From positions 1,302,001 through 1,366,000 of the forward strand of contig JAIVLN010000001.1 of the NCBI GenBank assembly GCA_020524245.1: a DNA stretch of 64,000 nt, in the 5' to 3' direction. Below are positions 55,144 to 62,649 of the stretch, one piece after another. Positions within the stretch are counted from its first letter, which is position 1. Each line of letters opens with the position of its first letter. Both the position numbers and the translations under genes were made by a program. A model generated the notes under the pieces. The model searched no databases. It saw only the letters and a list, made by a program, of their open reading frames with translations, and was not told where the DNA came from. Source of the DNA: Rossellomorea aquimaris. Its GTDB lineage: Bacteria > Bacillota > Bacilli > Bacillales > Fictibacillaceae.

Positions 55144-55422
55144 TTAAAAATCAAAGATTGAATCTCCGTTCACGTCATCATCTTCTTTTAAACGCTTAGT
55201 GGATAAGTTCTGGACCGGCGTAGGACTCTGCGGTTTATTTTCGACCGTTCTGTACGTTGACGGCTTTTCATCCTTGGCCTCCATCAACAAATCACAATAA
55301 GCTTTAATCGCTGTCAGTTCATCTCGAACTGAGCTGGAAGATGCGTTTACATCCACCTCTTCTTTAATATTTTCAAGGCGGTCGATCATTTTCTGTACAA
55401 CTATGCTGGACTTTATACTCAA
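55144..55422 (-). CDS. ywdI: YwdI family protein (DUF5327)
   Basis: A 92-residue soluble protein of the YwdI family. The N-terminal part (VVQKMIDRLENIKEEVD and ELTAIKAYCDLLME) forms helices; the rest is polar and probably disordered, ending DSIFDF. Function unknown. In B. subtilis ywdI lies close to ywdK. Confidence 0.75.
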   Translation of the reverse strand: MSIKSSIVVQKMIDRLENIKEEVDVNASSSSVRDELTAIKAYCDLLMEAKDEKPSTYRTVENKPQSPTPVQNLSTKRLKEDDDVNGDSIFDF

Positions 55423-55574
55423 GAGAATCCCTCTTCCTTTAGAATCATTCTTTCCTCATTATAAAGGGCTTCTCTTTTAAATAAAAGCGCAAGCGCATTT
55501 CACACAGGTGTGTCATGAATTTCGTTGTTGCAATTACATTAATACAAGCTTTTCATTAGGTCGTATCGGTTTCG

Positions 55575-55796
55575 TTATGATGTATCCCAAAGCACGTTCG
55601 TCTTCAGTCGGTAAATGATCTTCACGCTTGGATTGAGCATCAGGACTTCCAGAATTCTAAATGGACGTTGAACCGGTCGATTAGGGAAATATGCATTCTG
55701 TCGTTTGGATCCGTTCCATTCATGGTGTTTGATACGAACAATTTGAATAATAGCTAACCACATCACCATACAATACGTAACCAAATCGCTCATCAT
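55575..55796 (-). CDS. Possible small hypothetical protein
   Basis: A 73-codon frame preceded by AAAGGGGTAAGGG about 6 bases from two adjacent ATG codons. The first 20 residues are hydrophobic (VMWLAIIQIV), the rest basic (NRPVQRPFRILEVLMLNPSV). I do not recognise it. The site upstream and length make it possible, but it could be a chance frame. Confidence 0.35.
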   Translation of the reverse strand: MMSDLVTYCMVMWLAIIQIVRIKHHEWNGSKRQNAYFPNRPVQRPFRILEVLMLNPSVKIIYRLKTNVLWDTS

Positions 55797-56102
55797 AATT
55801 TACCCTTACCCCTTTCTCCCTCACGAGATTAGAATTTCATGTATAATGTCCCGAAGCTCACGCACACCTCCTTTTTTCGAATCGGAACGTACCAATGTAT
55901 TCGTCTATGAGTAAAAGTATACGAAAAGCTTGTCTCAATGTTTGTCACAATCTGGGTGAGAAATGGAAGAAATTATCTACAAAAACCTTTTTCATTTTCC
56001 ACGTCAGGTCAAAGTAATCGGAAAATCTCTCTGGCGAACAAGAAAAAGGTATCACATTCACACAAGTTTACACGTAATATTGGTGACAAAACCCATAAAA
56101 AA
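55797..56102. other. Spacer with no clear gene
   Basis: On the minus strand AAGGAGG at about 55870 is followed by a 10-codon frame (GTG AGC TTC ... TAA), which might be a leader peptide ahead of the 55575-55796 frame, though nothing supports its translation. The rest holds no gene that I can support. Confidence 0.3.
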
Positions 56103-56152
56103 AGAATTGCCAAGTACAAAGCGCGTCAAAACGCTCGTACTCGACAATTCTT
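56103..56152 (-). terminator. Intrinsic terminator of the DUF1499 gene
   Basis: AGAATTG-C-AGTAC and GTAC-C-CAATTCT arms with AGCG/CGCG inside form a long imperfect stem; seven T follow on the minus strand. Confidence 0.8.
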
Positions 56153-56164
56153 CGCTAAGTTCTT

Positions 56165-56527
56165 CTACAAATCATTGATGAATTGCTGTCTGATTTTCTC
56201 AATTCGTTTCCGGTTTACACCCATGTCAGAGTATCCCATCCGTGATGCTGAGCGGACTTCAATGATCTTTTGTTCCTTATCGAAAAGGAATTCTACATCA
56301 TCTGTGAATCGGAACAGCCTCGACTTACATTCCGCAAGGATGTAATCTCCTTCTTCTTCCACAATCTTGGTACGCTTCATTTTCTTCAATATATTCACCA
56401 GTGTTGAGAGCGCATGCTCAGAGGATCCATTATATGAAATCGGTGAGATATAATGATTTGAGCTATCGGTTTGAGACGAAACACAGTTTGGTGAAGACGG
56501 GCAGTCTTTTAATCGTCTATCTGTCAC
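56165..56527 (-). CDS. DUF1499 family protein
   Basis: A 120-residue protein with the DUF1499 signature CPSSPNCVSS near the N-terminus, then IVEEEGDYILAECKSRLFRF and the C-terminal RSASRMGYSDMGVNRKRIE. The family is widespread and of unknown function. It starts at GTG after AGGAGG with 8 bases between. Its own terminator follows. Confidence 0.88.
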   Translation of the reverse strand: MTDRRLKDCPSSPNCVSSQTDSSNHYISPISYNGSSEHALSTLVNILKKMKRTKIVEEEGDYILAECKSRLFRFTDDVEFLFDKEQKIIEVRSASRMGYSDMGVNRKRIEKIRQQFINDL

Positions 56528-56806
56528 ACTTATCTCCTCCTTTACATTGTCCCCTTAATTCCTTATTCCCCTATTTATCTATAATCATAACTACTCTCTG
56601 TTTTTTTGAAAAAGATCTCGCTTGTGTGTGAGCACTTTCAATAGCTTAGGAAAAGGTTTAGTTATTGTGAATATGTGATATATAGAATACTAGACTTATA
56701 AGATGATCGCACGAACCGTGTAGCGGATCGTGCGGATGCAAATAAGGTCTTAAGAAATGGATCTTGAAAGCACGGTAGGGAACATTTCAATAAAAAAGGA
56801 GATAAA
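56528..56806. other. Spacer upstream of the stress-protein remnant
   Basis: No gene seen. An inverted repeat CGCACGA (56708-56714) / TCGTGCG (56728-56734) is present and an AAAAAAGGAG ribosome-binding-like sequence lies at 56794-56803. Confidence 0.4.
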
Positions 56807-56961
56807 CTGAGAGCGAAGTTCAAAGAGATGGGATTTTCACAAGAAGAAACGAACCATTATGAAGACAAACTTGACCAAGACGCATCATCATGATGGTTAC
56901 CGATAAAGAAAAGTTTCCGATTGGGCGTAATCGCAAGAGACAAGTCCAGTCGTTAATATAA
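56807..56961 (+). pseudogene. Remnant of a general stress protein 17M/YflT-like gene
   Basis: A Shine-Dalgarno sequence (AAAGGAG) is followed by a frame without ATG that reads RAKFKEMGFSQEETNHYEDK, then LDQ, and stops. After a frameshift the sense continues as RIIMMVTDKEKF and SLI-stop. These pieces match the C-terminal part of YflT/17M-type stress proteins, where a KLxxxGF..EE..Y segment precedes a GKILLMV strand. A terminator follows directly, so this was once the end of a plus-strand gene. Confidence 0.45.
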
Positions 56962-56991
56962 AACAGACCTTCATTGGTCTGTTGTTTTTTT
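56962..56991 (+). terminator. Terminator after the stress-protein remnant
   Basis: AACAGACC-TTCATT-GGTCTGTT followed by GTTTTTTT. It abuts the last stop codon of the remnant. Confidence 0.85.
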
Positions 56992-57058
56992 AAAGGCTGT
57001 TTTCGCAAACTTTGTTGCTTTAATGACCCAAAAGCAAATATCCTTTGGTAAAAGAGCC

Positions 57059-57508
57059 TTATTCAATGATGAAGATGATCGTTAAATCTTCATCCTCTAT
57101 TTTCATTTGAACAGAGAAAATCTTCTTAGCTTCTGTTATAGAGACAGATTCGACAACACTTGGTGGTGTAATATCGATGGTGATGTTCTCGGTTGATAAA
57201 TGCGTCGCGATGTTACCAGCCAGGATATTTCCGAGTTCCCCCATGAACGAATCAAGCATCTCACCTTCAAATGGCATACCGAACATTTTGTTTCCACATT
57301 CGCCAAATAAGTCTCGGGATCCGAGGAACAAGAGCGATCCATTAATTTCTTTTTCCAATCCGATCATAACCCCAGTTTGCTGAACATCGACTGACTCTAA
57401 ATCATTGACCGGTTGCCCGACTGTAAATTCCATCGGGAGCACCGTTTTCACCACATTGATTGTGCCATTCAATAGAGTTGTAATATGTTCTGTTGCTGTA
57501 ATCGTCAT
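57059..57508 (-). CDS. CheX-like protein
   Basis: A 149-residue protein of the CheX/CheC phosphatase superfamily. The ExxN catalytic motif is present in FMGELGNILAGN (Glu at about 91, Asn at about 94), within the GNxxxG-type helix, and DITPPSVV follows as expected. Such proteins dephosphorylate CheY or related receivers, or sense other signals when isolated. No chemotaxis gene lies nearby, so the partner is unknown. The start ATG follows GGGGGAAATTGGTT; a TTG two codons upstream is an alternative. Confidence 0.85.
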   Translation of the reverse strand: MTITATEHITTLLNGTINVVKTVLPMEFTVGQPVNDLESVDVQQTGVMIGLEKEINGSLLFLGSRDLFGECGNKMFGMPFEGEMLDSFMGELGNILAGNIATHLSTENITIDITPPSVVESVSITEAKKIFSVQMKIEDEDLTIIFIIE

Positions 57509-57653
57509 AACCAATTTCCCCCACGGAACTTCACATTAATTTACCTTTATATCGACACTACTTAGCGATTGTGAAGTAGAAATAGGAAAATCGGTATAGA
57601 ACTTTAGGATCGGATATGGAAAAAACTACTGAGCCAAGCTCAGTAGTTTCAAC

Positions 57654-58292
57654 TTAACATCCATCTATATCACAGGAGAGTCCTTCTTCAGGACCCGCAG
57701 TTCCCTGCTTTTCTAATTCAGCATCGATGATTTGAGTCAGACGGTCAGCGGGATACAGACCTTGCAGCTTCCGGTCTCCGATGAAGAACGTTGGTACAGC
57801 CCGGATATCCTGGGCGGCTGCTTCATTCAGTGCTGCCTTGTGGGTGTTTTTATACCTGCGTGATTCTACCGCATCCCGGTAGCCATCTCCATCGAGTCCA
57901 ACTTCCTCAGCCAACTTCACAAGTACGTCGACATCGCCAAGGTCTTTCCCCTCTACGAAGAAAGCTACCAACATACGATGGTTGTATTCGTTAGCCTTCC
58001 CTTGCTCTTTTGCATACTGAAATCCTTCAAATGCTAGATGTGTCCTCGGCTGGACAGGTGGGAAGTTCATCGGGACGCCGAGCTTCTCACTCAACGGTTT
58101 TACCGAGTTTTTCCAAGCATTTTGTATATAGTCTCCATTCGGATCAAGTAGGGGGACGGGTTCAGGCCGTAGTTCGAACGGCTTCCACTCCACTTCCACG
58201 TCTTTTCCTTCCATCGCTTCTTGTAGCGGAACCTCCGCTAAATAGCAGAATGGTCAAACATAATCAGAATAGATTTGTATTTTCAAAGTCAT
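57654..58292 (-). CDS. FrnE/DsbA-family oxidoreductase with in-frame UGA at the active-site Cys (candidate selenoprotein)
   Basis: The full frame has 212 codons. It begins at an ATG 8 bases after AAGGAGG and reads MTLKIQIYSDYV, then UGA (58254-58256), then PFCYLAEVPLQEAM, continuing without error to the end. Homologues carry SDYVCPFC here, so UGA replaces the nucleophilic Cys of the CxxC active site, giving U-P-F-C if read as selenocysteine. The rest is a normal FrnE-type thioredoxin fold with a helical insert (about 60-140), the cis-Pro motif AVPTFFIGD, and a C-terminal CDIDGC. A SECIS-like hairpin follows the UGA. If selenocysteine is not inserted, the gene is truncated, and translation from the inner ATG at 58214 would lack the active site. 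Confidence 0.75.
58224..58240 (-). promoter_or_regulatory. SECIS-like hairpin downstream of the in-frame UGA
   Basis: On the minus strand TAGCGGA-GGT-TCCGCTA is a perfect 7-bp stem with a GGU loop. The loop begins 20 bases after the UGA. Bacterial SECIS elements lie within the coding sequence just after the UGA, with the apical loop about 16-37 bases away and a G among its first two bases; E. coli fdhF has a GGU-type loop at a similar distance. Confidence 0.6.
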
Positions 58293-58484
58293 ATGAACAT
58301 CCTCCTTATTCTATCCTTATATTTTAAAAGTTTTGTCCCAGTGCGCCAAATGATTTGACTCAAGCATTTTTCGCAAACTTAGTTGTTCTTGCACTTGAAG
58401 AAAGTATAAAATACTTTCTTCAGTTTAAGGGCAACTAAGGCTCGACCTACAAAAGGCTTGGTCTCGCCAAGTTTTCTTTAAAAG
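58293..58484. other. Upstream region of the FrnE-like gene
   Basis: No gene seen. On the minus strand a promoter for the FrnE-like gene is expected here; the region from about 58371 (TTTTCGCAAACTTAGTTGTT) resembles 57002-57020 (TTTTCGCAAACTTTGTTGCT), so it belongs to the flanks of dispersed family A. Confidence 0.4.
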
Positions 58485-58597
58485 TAGTTGATTTTGCTTC
58501 AGGACGCTCGCTTTCCGCGGGGCGTGCGGTGAGCCTCCTCGGCGCGTTGCGCCTATAGGAGTCTCGCAACTTCCGCTCCAATTCAACTTGTGTAAGA
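58485..58597. repeat. GC-rich dispersed element, family A, inverted copy
   Basis: Reading on the minus strand: CAAGTTGAATTGGAGCGGAA, GCGAGACTCCTATAGG, CGCAACGCGCC, GAGGAGGCTCACCGCACGCC, CCGCGGAAAGCGAGCGTCCT and AAATCAACTA. The block order is that of 8036-8240 with a different central hairpin. Confidence 0.75.
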
Positions 58598-58691
58598 TGT
58601 GGGGGAAAAAACGAAACAATACAACAAATTCTTAGAGAAGCATCTTTACAAAAAAGGACCAGCCCGATGTGAGCCAGCCCTGTTTTCATCA

Positions 58692-59321
58692 TTATCGTAG
58701 TGTTTTCAATGCGCCGGATACCTTCGCAACACGTGCGCCTAATCGACCTGCCATCGTCAAATCGACTTCTTTAGGCTGCTCGCCGCCCTCTGGCCCAGCA
58801 ACTGTGGATGCAGAATAAGGCGAACCGCCAACTGCATCAGCTGTCAACTGTTCGGGGTTTTCACCGTAAGGAAGACCGACATAGATCATTCCGAAGTGCA
58901 TGAATGGCACGAACGAAGTGAGTGCTGTTGCTTCCTGACCTCCGTGGATGGACCCTGTGCTTGTAAAAACAGCCGTCGCTTTTCCTTCAAGCTCACCATT
59001 CATCCAAAGACCACCAGCTGAATCAAGGTATTGCTTCATCTGAGCTGGCATGGAACCGTACCTTGTCGGGATGCCCCAGATGATTCCGTCTGCCCATTTT
59101 AAATCTTCATGCGTTGCTTCAGGAATGTCCGCTTGCATCTCTTGTGCTTTTACATAATATTCATTATTGGACATCGCTTGCTTCACTTCTTCAAATTCCT
59201 TGATCTTCACGATCTTCACTTCGACATCATCCACTTTGCTTGCGCCATCTGCTACCGCTTTTGCCATTTGTAAAATGTGTCCGAACGCGCTGTAATACGG
59301 AATCAAAATTTTCGTTGCCAT
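58692..59321 (-). CDS. wrbA: NAD(P)H:quinone oxidoreductase, WrbA family
   Basis: A 209-residue flavodoxin-like enzyme that reduces quinones by two electrons using FMN. The FMN-binding loop is IPYYSAFGHILQMA, followed by WGIPTRYGSMPAQMK, FTSTGSIHGGQE and GGSPYSASTVAGPEG, all typical of WrbA (type IV). A MarR-family gene lies just upstream on the same strand with a palindromic operator, and a weaker copy of that operator stands before this gene, so both are probably induced by quinones or other electrophiles. Confidence 0.93.
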   Translation of the reverse strand: MATKILIPYYSAFGHILQMAKAVADGASKVDDVEVKIVKIKEFEEVKQAMSNNEYYVKAQEMQADIPEATHEDLKWADGIIWGIPTRYGSMPAQMKQYLDSAGGLWMNGELEGKATAVFTSTGSIHGGQEATALTSFVPFMHFGMIYVGLPYGENPEQLTADAVGGSPYSASTVAGPEGGEQPKEVDLTMAGRLGARVAKVSGALKTLR

Positions 59322-59415
59322 TTTAAATCACTCCTCTTTCAAAATTTCGTCTCTTTATACGTTCCCATACCTGATGAACTTTAATCTCTTTTTACGCAAA
59401 AATCCTGTTTTCATA

Positions 59416-59433
59416 CTTCTTGAATTCGAGATA
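59416..59433. promoter_or_regulatory. Second, imperfect MarR operator upstream of wrbA
   Basis: CTTCTTGAATTCGAGATA keeps the right half and centre of the operator at 59899-59920 (TATCTCGAATTCGAGATA), with three changes in the left half. It lies about 95 bases before the wrbA start. Confidence 0.55.
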
Positions 59434-59447
59434 TTTAGGTAAAAAAA

Positions 59448-59882
59448 TTATGCATGGTAGTTTTGGGCGTACTTTCCTAGTTTTTTCAACGTTTCAATCG
59501 CTTGCTGCTTCTCTTCTTCTGGTATGCCAGCGAGCGCTTCTTCAAGGACTTCATGATGAGGCGGGAAAATTTCTTCCATATAGGTTTTGCCTTTTTCCGT
59601 AAGGTGCGCATACGTAATCCGTCGATCGTTTTCGCAAGGTTTTCTCTCTAAATACCCTTTTTCCTCCAACTTATCAACGACGTACGTAATGCTTCCACTC
59701 GCCAATAAAATCTTTCCTCCGATCTTCTGTAGAGGATGAGGGCCTTTATGATATAGTAATTCAAGCACACCAAATTCCGTCACATTAAGATTATATCGTT
59801 GAATATCTTTTCGAGCGACCTCCATGATGGACTGATACGCTCTGGATAGTACGACGAAGAGTTCTAATGATGAATTTTGCAT
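59448..59882 (-). CDS. MarR family regulator, MhqR-like
   Basis: A 144-residue winged-helix repressor. The recognition part is KIGGKILLASGSITYVVDKL and the wing CENDRRITYAHLTEKG. The start is set at the ATG of MQNSSLELFVVL, 9 bases after AAGGAG. A perfect 22-bp palindrome overlaps its promoter and matches the operator known for B. subtilis MhqR, a repressor of quinone-response genes. With wrbA next to it, an MhqR-type role is likely. No cysteine-based switch position is obvious apart from the Cys in KPCENDRR. Confidence 0.88.
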   Translation of the reverse strand: MQNSSLELFVVLSRAYQSIMEVARKDIQRYNLNVTEFGVLELLYHKGPHPLQKIGGKILLASGSITYVVDKLEEKGYLERKPCENDRRITYAHLTEKGKTYMEEIFPPHHEVLEEALAGIPEEEKQQAIETLKKLGKYAQNYHA

Positions 59883-59898
59883 ATTCATTAACTCCTTC

Positions 59899-59920
59899 AT
59901 TATCTCGAATTCGAGATAAT
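59899..59920. promoter_or_regulatory. MhqR-type palindromic operator
   Basis: A 22-bp perfect palindrome with the core TATCTCGAATTCGAGATA, placed right after the -10 element of the marR promoter and before its ribosome-binding site. It should give autorepression. Confidence 0.85.
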
Positions 59921-59947
59921 TATACCGCTGTAAGCAGTCAAAGTCAA
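59919..59947 (-). promoter_or_regulatory. Sigma-A promoter of the MarR gene
   Basis: TTGACT (59942-59947), 17 bases, TATAAT (59919-59924) on the minus strand. The -10 element touches the operator palindrome. Confidence 0.85.
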
Positions 59948-59960
59948 TTATATATAGCAA

Positions 59961-59987
59961 AGGGGATGACATGATTTGTCATCCCCT
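59961..59987 (-). terminator. Terminator of the TRAP transporter operon
   Basis: AGGGGATGACA-TGATT-TGTCATCCCCT is a perfect 11-bp stem right after the permease stop. The T-run on the minus strand is only TTTGC. Confidence 0.75.
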
Positions 59988-59992
59988 TACTT

Positions 59993-61978
59993 TTATGCAC
60001 TTGCAGATTGTGGTTCTGAATTTTTCTCTTTAATGAAGTATTGCAAAGCAAATAGGACAATAAAGACTCCTAATCCAATCAAGTCAGTACTTCCTTCTGG
60101 ATAGATGAGCATGATTCCAGCTCCAAGAGAGACGATTCGCTCCGCCCAGTGTGCTTTTCTCAGCCAATAACCAATCATTGCAGCTCCGATTGCAATCATT
60201 CCTGTCAAGGAAGTAACAATGATCCAGAGCACTTCTGTCCAAGTCGTATCAATCATCATCAACTCAGGAGAGTAGACGAAGATATACGGAATGATGAAGG
60301 CTGCAATGGCCAGCTTGGCTGAATTGACCCCGGTCCGCAACGGTTCTCCTCCCGAAACTCCTGAGGCGGCAAAGGCCGCAAGTGCTACAGGTGGAGTGAT
60401 GTCGGCGATGATTCCGAAGTAGAACACAAACATATGCGCCGAAAGATCCGGGATATTCAAAGTCATCAATGCTGGCGCTGCAATCGTCGCCGTGATGACG
60501 TAGTTTGCTGTCGTTGGTGATCCCATGCCCAAAATAAGGGAAGCGATCATCGTGAACAACAGCGTCAAGAATAAGATATCGTTGGACAGTGCGATAAGCC
60601 CGCCTGCCATTTTCAATCCTAAGCCGGTAATGGTCACAACACCAACGATAATACCCGCACATGCGGTTGCTGTTGCAACACCGATTGCTGTACGCGCACC
60701 ATTAATCAGAGCTTCTGCAAAATCTTTTGGCCCCATGCGCGTTTCCTTATTGAGCATACCTACAACAATCGCAGAAACGATCGACCAAAGTGCTGCTCTC
60801 GTGACACTCATTCCAGACATGAGCAAGATGACAACGACGAAAATCGGAGCAAGCAGGTAGATTTTCTTCAATACTTCCTTACGGTTCGGCATCTCACTGT
60901 CATCCAAACCTTTCAAGCCAATTTTCTTCGCCTGGAAGTGTGTCATGATCCAGATTCCTGCAAAATAGAGCAATGCAGGAATTGCGGCCGCCTTGGCGAT
61001 TTCCCAGTACGTGATGCCACCACCAATGAATTCGACCATCAGGAAGGCCGCTGCCCCCATGATCGGTGGCATGAGCTGACCACCTGTCGAGGCGGCTGCT
61101 TCAACCGCTCCGGCAAATTCTCTTCGGTACCCGAGCCGTTTCATCATTGGAATTGTGAATGAACCGGAAGTGACGACGTTTGCGACCGAGCTTCCAGAAA
61201 TCGTTCCTTGGAGGGCACTGGAGAAAATCGCGACCTTCGCAGGTCCTCCGGTTCGTTTCCCGGCAATCGCAACCGCCAGATCGTTGAAATACTGGCCAAC
61301 CCCGGTTTTAATTAAAAATGCTCCAAACAAGAGGAACAGGAAGATGAAGGTCGAGGATACTTTTAGAGGTGTACCCAAAATTCCTTCGGTCGTAAAGAAC
61401 ATCGTCCGGATGATCCGGTCGATTCCTATCCCCTTATGCGCCAAGAATCCAGGCATGATCGGTCCGAGATATGCGTACGCCAGAAAGACGGATGCGATAA
61501 TCGTAATCGGCAGTCCGACGACTCTTCGTGTCGCTTCTAAAACAAGAAAGATGGCTAACGCTCCGACAATCAAGTCCATCGGCGTCAATCGGGCGACCCT
61601 CATGACCAGGTCGTCCATATACAACGGCCAGTATAATCCGACAACAACACTGAGTGCCGCCAATAACCCATCTACCCAAGTAATTTGGAAACGGGACTTT
61701 GCTTGTTTCAGCTTCTTCTTTTTAGAAGCAGGAAATAGTAAGAATGCCAATGATAACGCGAAACCTAAGTGAATGGAACGATGGATCTGTGGTGAAAATC
61801 GATCTAGCGTCGATGTATACAATTGATAAAGAGAAAAGCATAGCAGTCCAATGGTTACGATCCAACCAAGAATCCCGGTTAATCTCCGGTACCCTGCTTC
61901 TGGATCGAACTTAGACATCAGCTGTTCTAATTCTTCTTCTGATAGTTGTTGATCCTTCTTTGTTGCTTTTTCATCCAA
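59993..61978 (-). CDS. TRAP transporter fused permease (DctQM), TAXI type
   Basis: A 661-residue membrane protein that joins the small (DctQ) and large (DctM) TRAP subunits. The N-terminal 150 residues hold about four helices and the rest about 12, with GLPGG-like motifs replaced by GGPAKVAIFSSALQGTISGS and the duplicated GMGSPTTANYV. It takes up an organic acid by sodium or proton symport together with the TAXI binding protein at 62650-63609. It starts at TTG, and the stop of the DUF1850 gene overlaps this start by 8 bases. The substrate is unknown. Confidence 0.92.
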   Translation of the reverse strand: MDEKATKKDQQLSEEELEQLMSKFDPEAGYRRLTGILGWIVTIGLLCFSLYQLYTSTLDRFSPQIHRSIHLGFALSLAFLLFPASKKKKLKQAKSRFQITWVDGLLAALSVVVGLYWPLYMDDLVMRVARLTPMDLIVGALAIFLVLEATRRVVGLPITIIASVFLAYAYLGPIMPGFLAHKGIGIDRIIRTMFFTTEGILGTPLKVSSTFIFLFLLFGAFLIKTGVGQYFNDLAVAIAGKRTGGPAKVAIFSSALQGTISGSSVANVVTSGSFTIPMMKRLGYRREFAGAVEAAASTGGQLMPPIMGAAAFLMVEFIGGGITYWEIAKAAAIPALLYFAGIWIMTHFQAKKIGLKGLDDSEMPNRKEVLKKIYLLAPIFVVVILLMSGMSVTRAALWSIVSAIVVGMLNKETRMGPKDFAEALINGARTAIGVATATACAGIIVGVVTITGLGLKMAGGLIALSNDILFLTLLFTMIASLILGMGSPTTANYVITATIAAPALMTLNIPDLSAHMFVFYFGIIADITPPVALAAFAASGVSGGEPLRTGVNSAKLAIAAFIIPYIFVYSPELMMIDTTWTEVLWIIVTSLTGMIAIGAAMIGYWLRKAHWAERIVSLGAGIMLIYPEGSTDLIGLGVFIVLFALQYFIKEKNSEPQSASA

Positions 61979-62486
61979 GAATATCCTCTCCTTTCAGCCG
62001 TTGCCATAGACTGATCGGTCGAACCTTCAGGCGTATCCATGATCCTGGCTCAACCCAGTTCTTCAACGGGATTTCGGTCTCTTCCATCATCAATGTATGA
62101 TTCGCAATGACCTGTCCCGTTCGTAAATCAACGTGTGGGAAAACGCGATTCATATTGGTAATGTAGTAGACTCCATCTTTTTCTATGAACTTCTCTTCAC
62201 CAGTTGCATTCGATGGCATGCCAATTGCAAAGTTTTCATATGCAAGTTTCGTTTGTACAATCTGGTTGTCCTTGTTGATGTCATAAAACTCTGTTACAGG
62301 TGTCTGATGAACCGAGTGGGTATAGCGGATTCTGAAATCTGTCCCTTCTCTCACATCCATATAGACGAGGACTTGTCCACTGCTTTCATGCTGTAGCGCG
62401 AGCACTTTTCCATAAGGAATCATCCCTATTGTTAGTAGTCCGATTACCAATAGGATGAGCAAGCTCCAAATTTTCCACTGTTTCAT
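61971..62486 (-). CDS. DUF1850 protein of a TRAP-TAXI operon
   Basis: A 171-residue protein with one N-terminal membrane helix (WSLLILLVIGLLTIGMIPY) and an extracellular beta domain with IRYTHSVHQTPVTEFYDI, the DUF1850 signature. These proteins are coded almost only next to TAXI-type TRAP transporters; their role is not known. The ATG is 6-7 bases after AAGGTG; a GTG three codons upstream overlaps that site. It overlaps the permease gene by 8 bases. Confidence 0.88.
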   Translation of the reverse strand: MKQWKIWSLLILLVIGLLTIGMIPYGKVLALQHESSGQVLVYMDVREGTDFRIRYTHSVHQTPVTEFYDINKDNQIVQTKLAYENFAIGMPSNATGEEKFIEKDGVYYITNMNRVFPHVDLRTGQVIANHTLMMEETEIPLKNWVEPGSWIRLKVRPISLWQRLKGEDILG

Positions 62487-62536
62487 AATGAACACCTTAA
62501 ACTGTGTATATTTGTAAAATGTTAACCCAAAAACAA

Positions 62537-62622
62537 AGTGCCAGACTCCTCCGGCACAACATTCCGTGTCTAAAACACGCTTTTTTCACAAATGTTGTTT
62601 CATACGGAGAGAGTCAGACACT
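62537..62622. repeat. Nested inverted repeat between the TAXI receptor and DUF1850 genes
   Basis: AGTGCCAGACTCCTCCG (62537-62553) pairs imperfectly with CGGAGAGAGTCAGACACT (62605-62622). Inside are CAACATT/AATGTTG and CGTGT/ACACG. On the minus strand the outer stem ends in TTTGTTTTT, so it may be a partial terminator that sets receptor mRNA above permease mRNA. Confidence 0.65.
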
Positions 62623-62649
62623 TCTTCGGTCAAACCGTTACATATTGAA

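Noticed and set aside
55855-55905. Ten-codon leader peptide after AAGGAGG on the minus strand
   Set aside because: Only a ribosome-binding site and a short frame support it; kept as a remark in the spacer entry.
57654-58292. Genetic code 4 (UGA = Trp) as the reason for the in-frame UGA
   Set aside because: Many genes here end in UGA at the expected family C-terminus (meaB, nrdA, lipL), and Trp would not restore the CxxC motif.
58214-58292. Treating the FrnE-like gene as starting at the internal ATG 58214
   Set aside because: That start lacks a ribosome-binding site and removes the active site, while the upstream ATG has an ideal site and family-typical residues.
58640-58691. Terminator after wrbA (GGACCAGCCCGATGTGAGCC region)
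   Set aside because: The GC-rich CCAGCCC copies are direct, not inverted, so no convincing stem forms.
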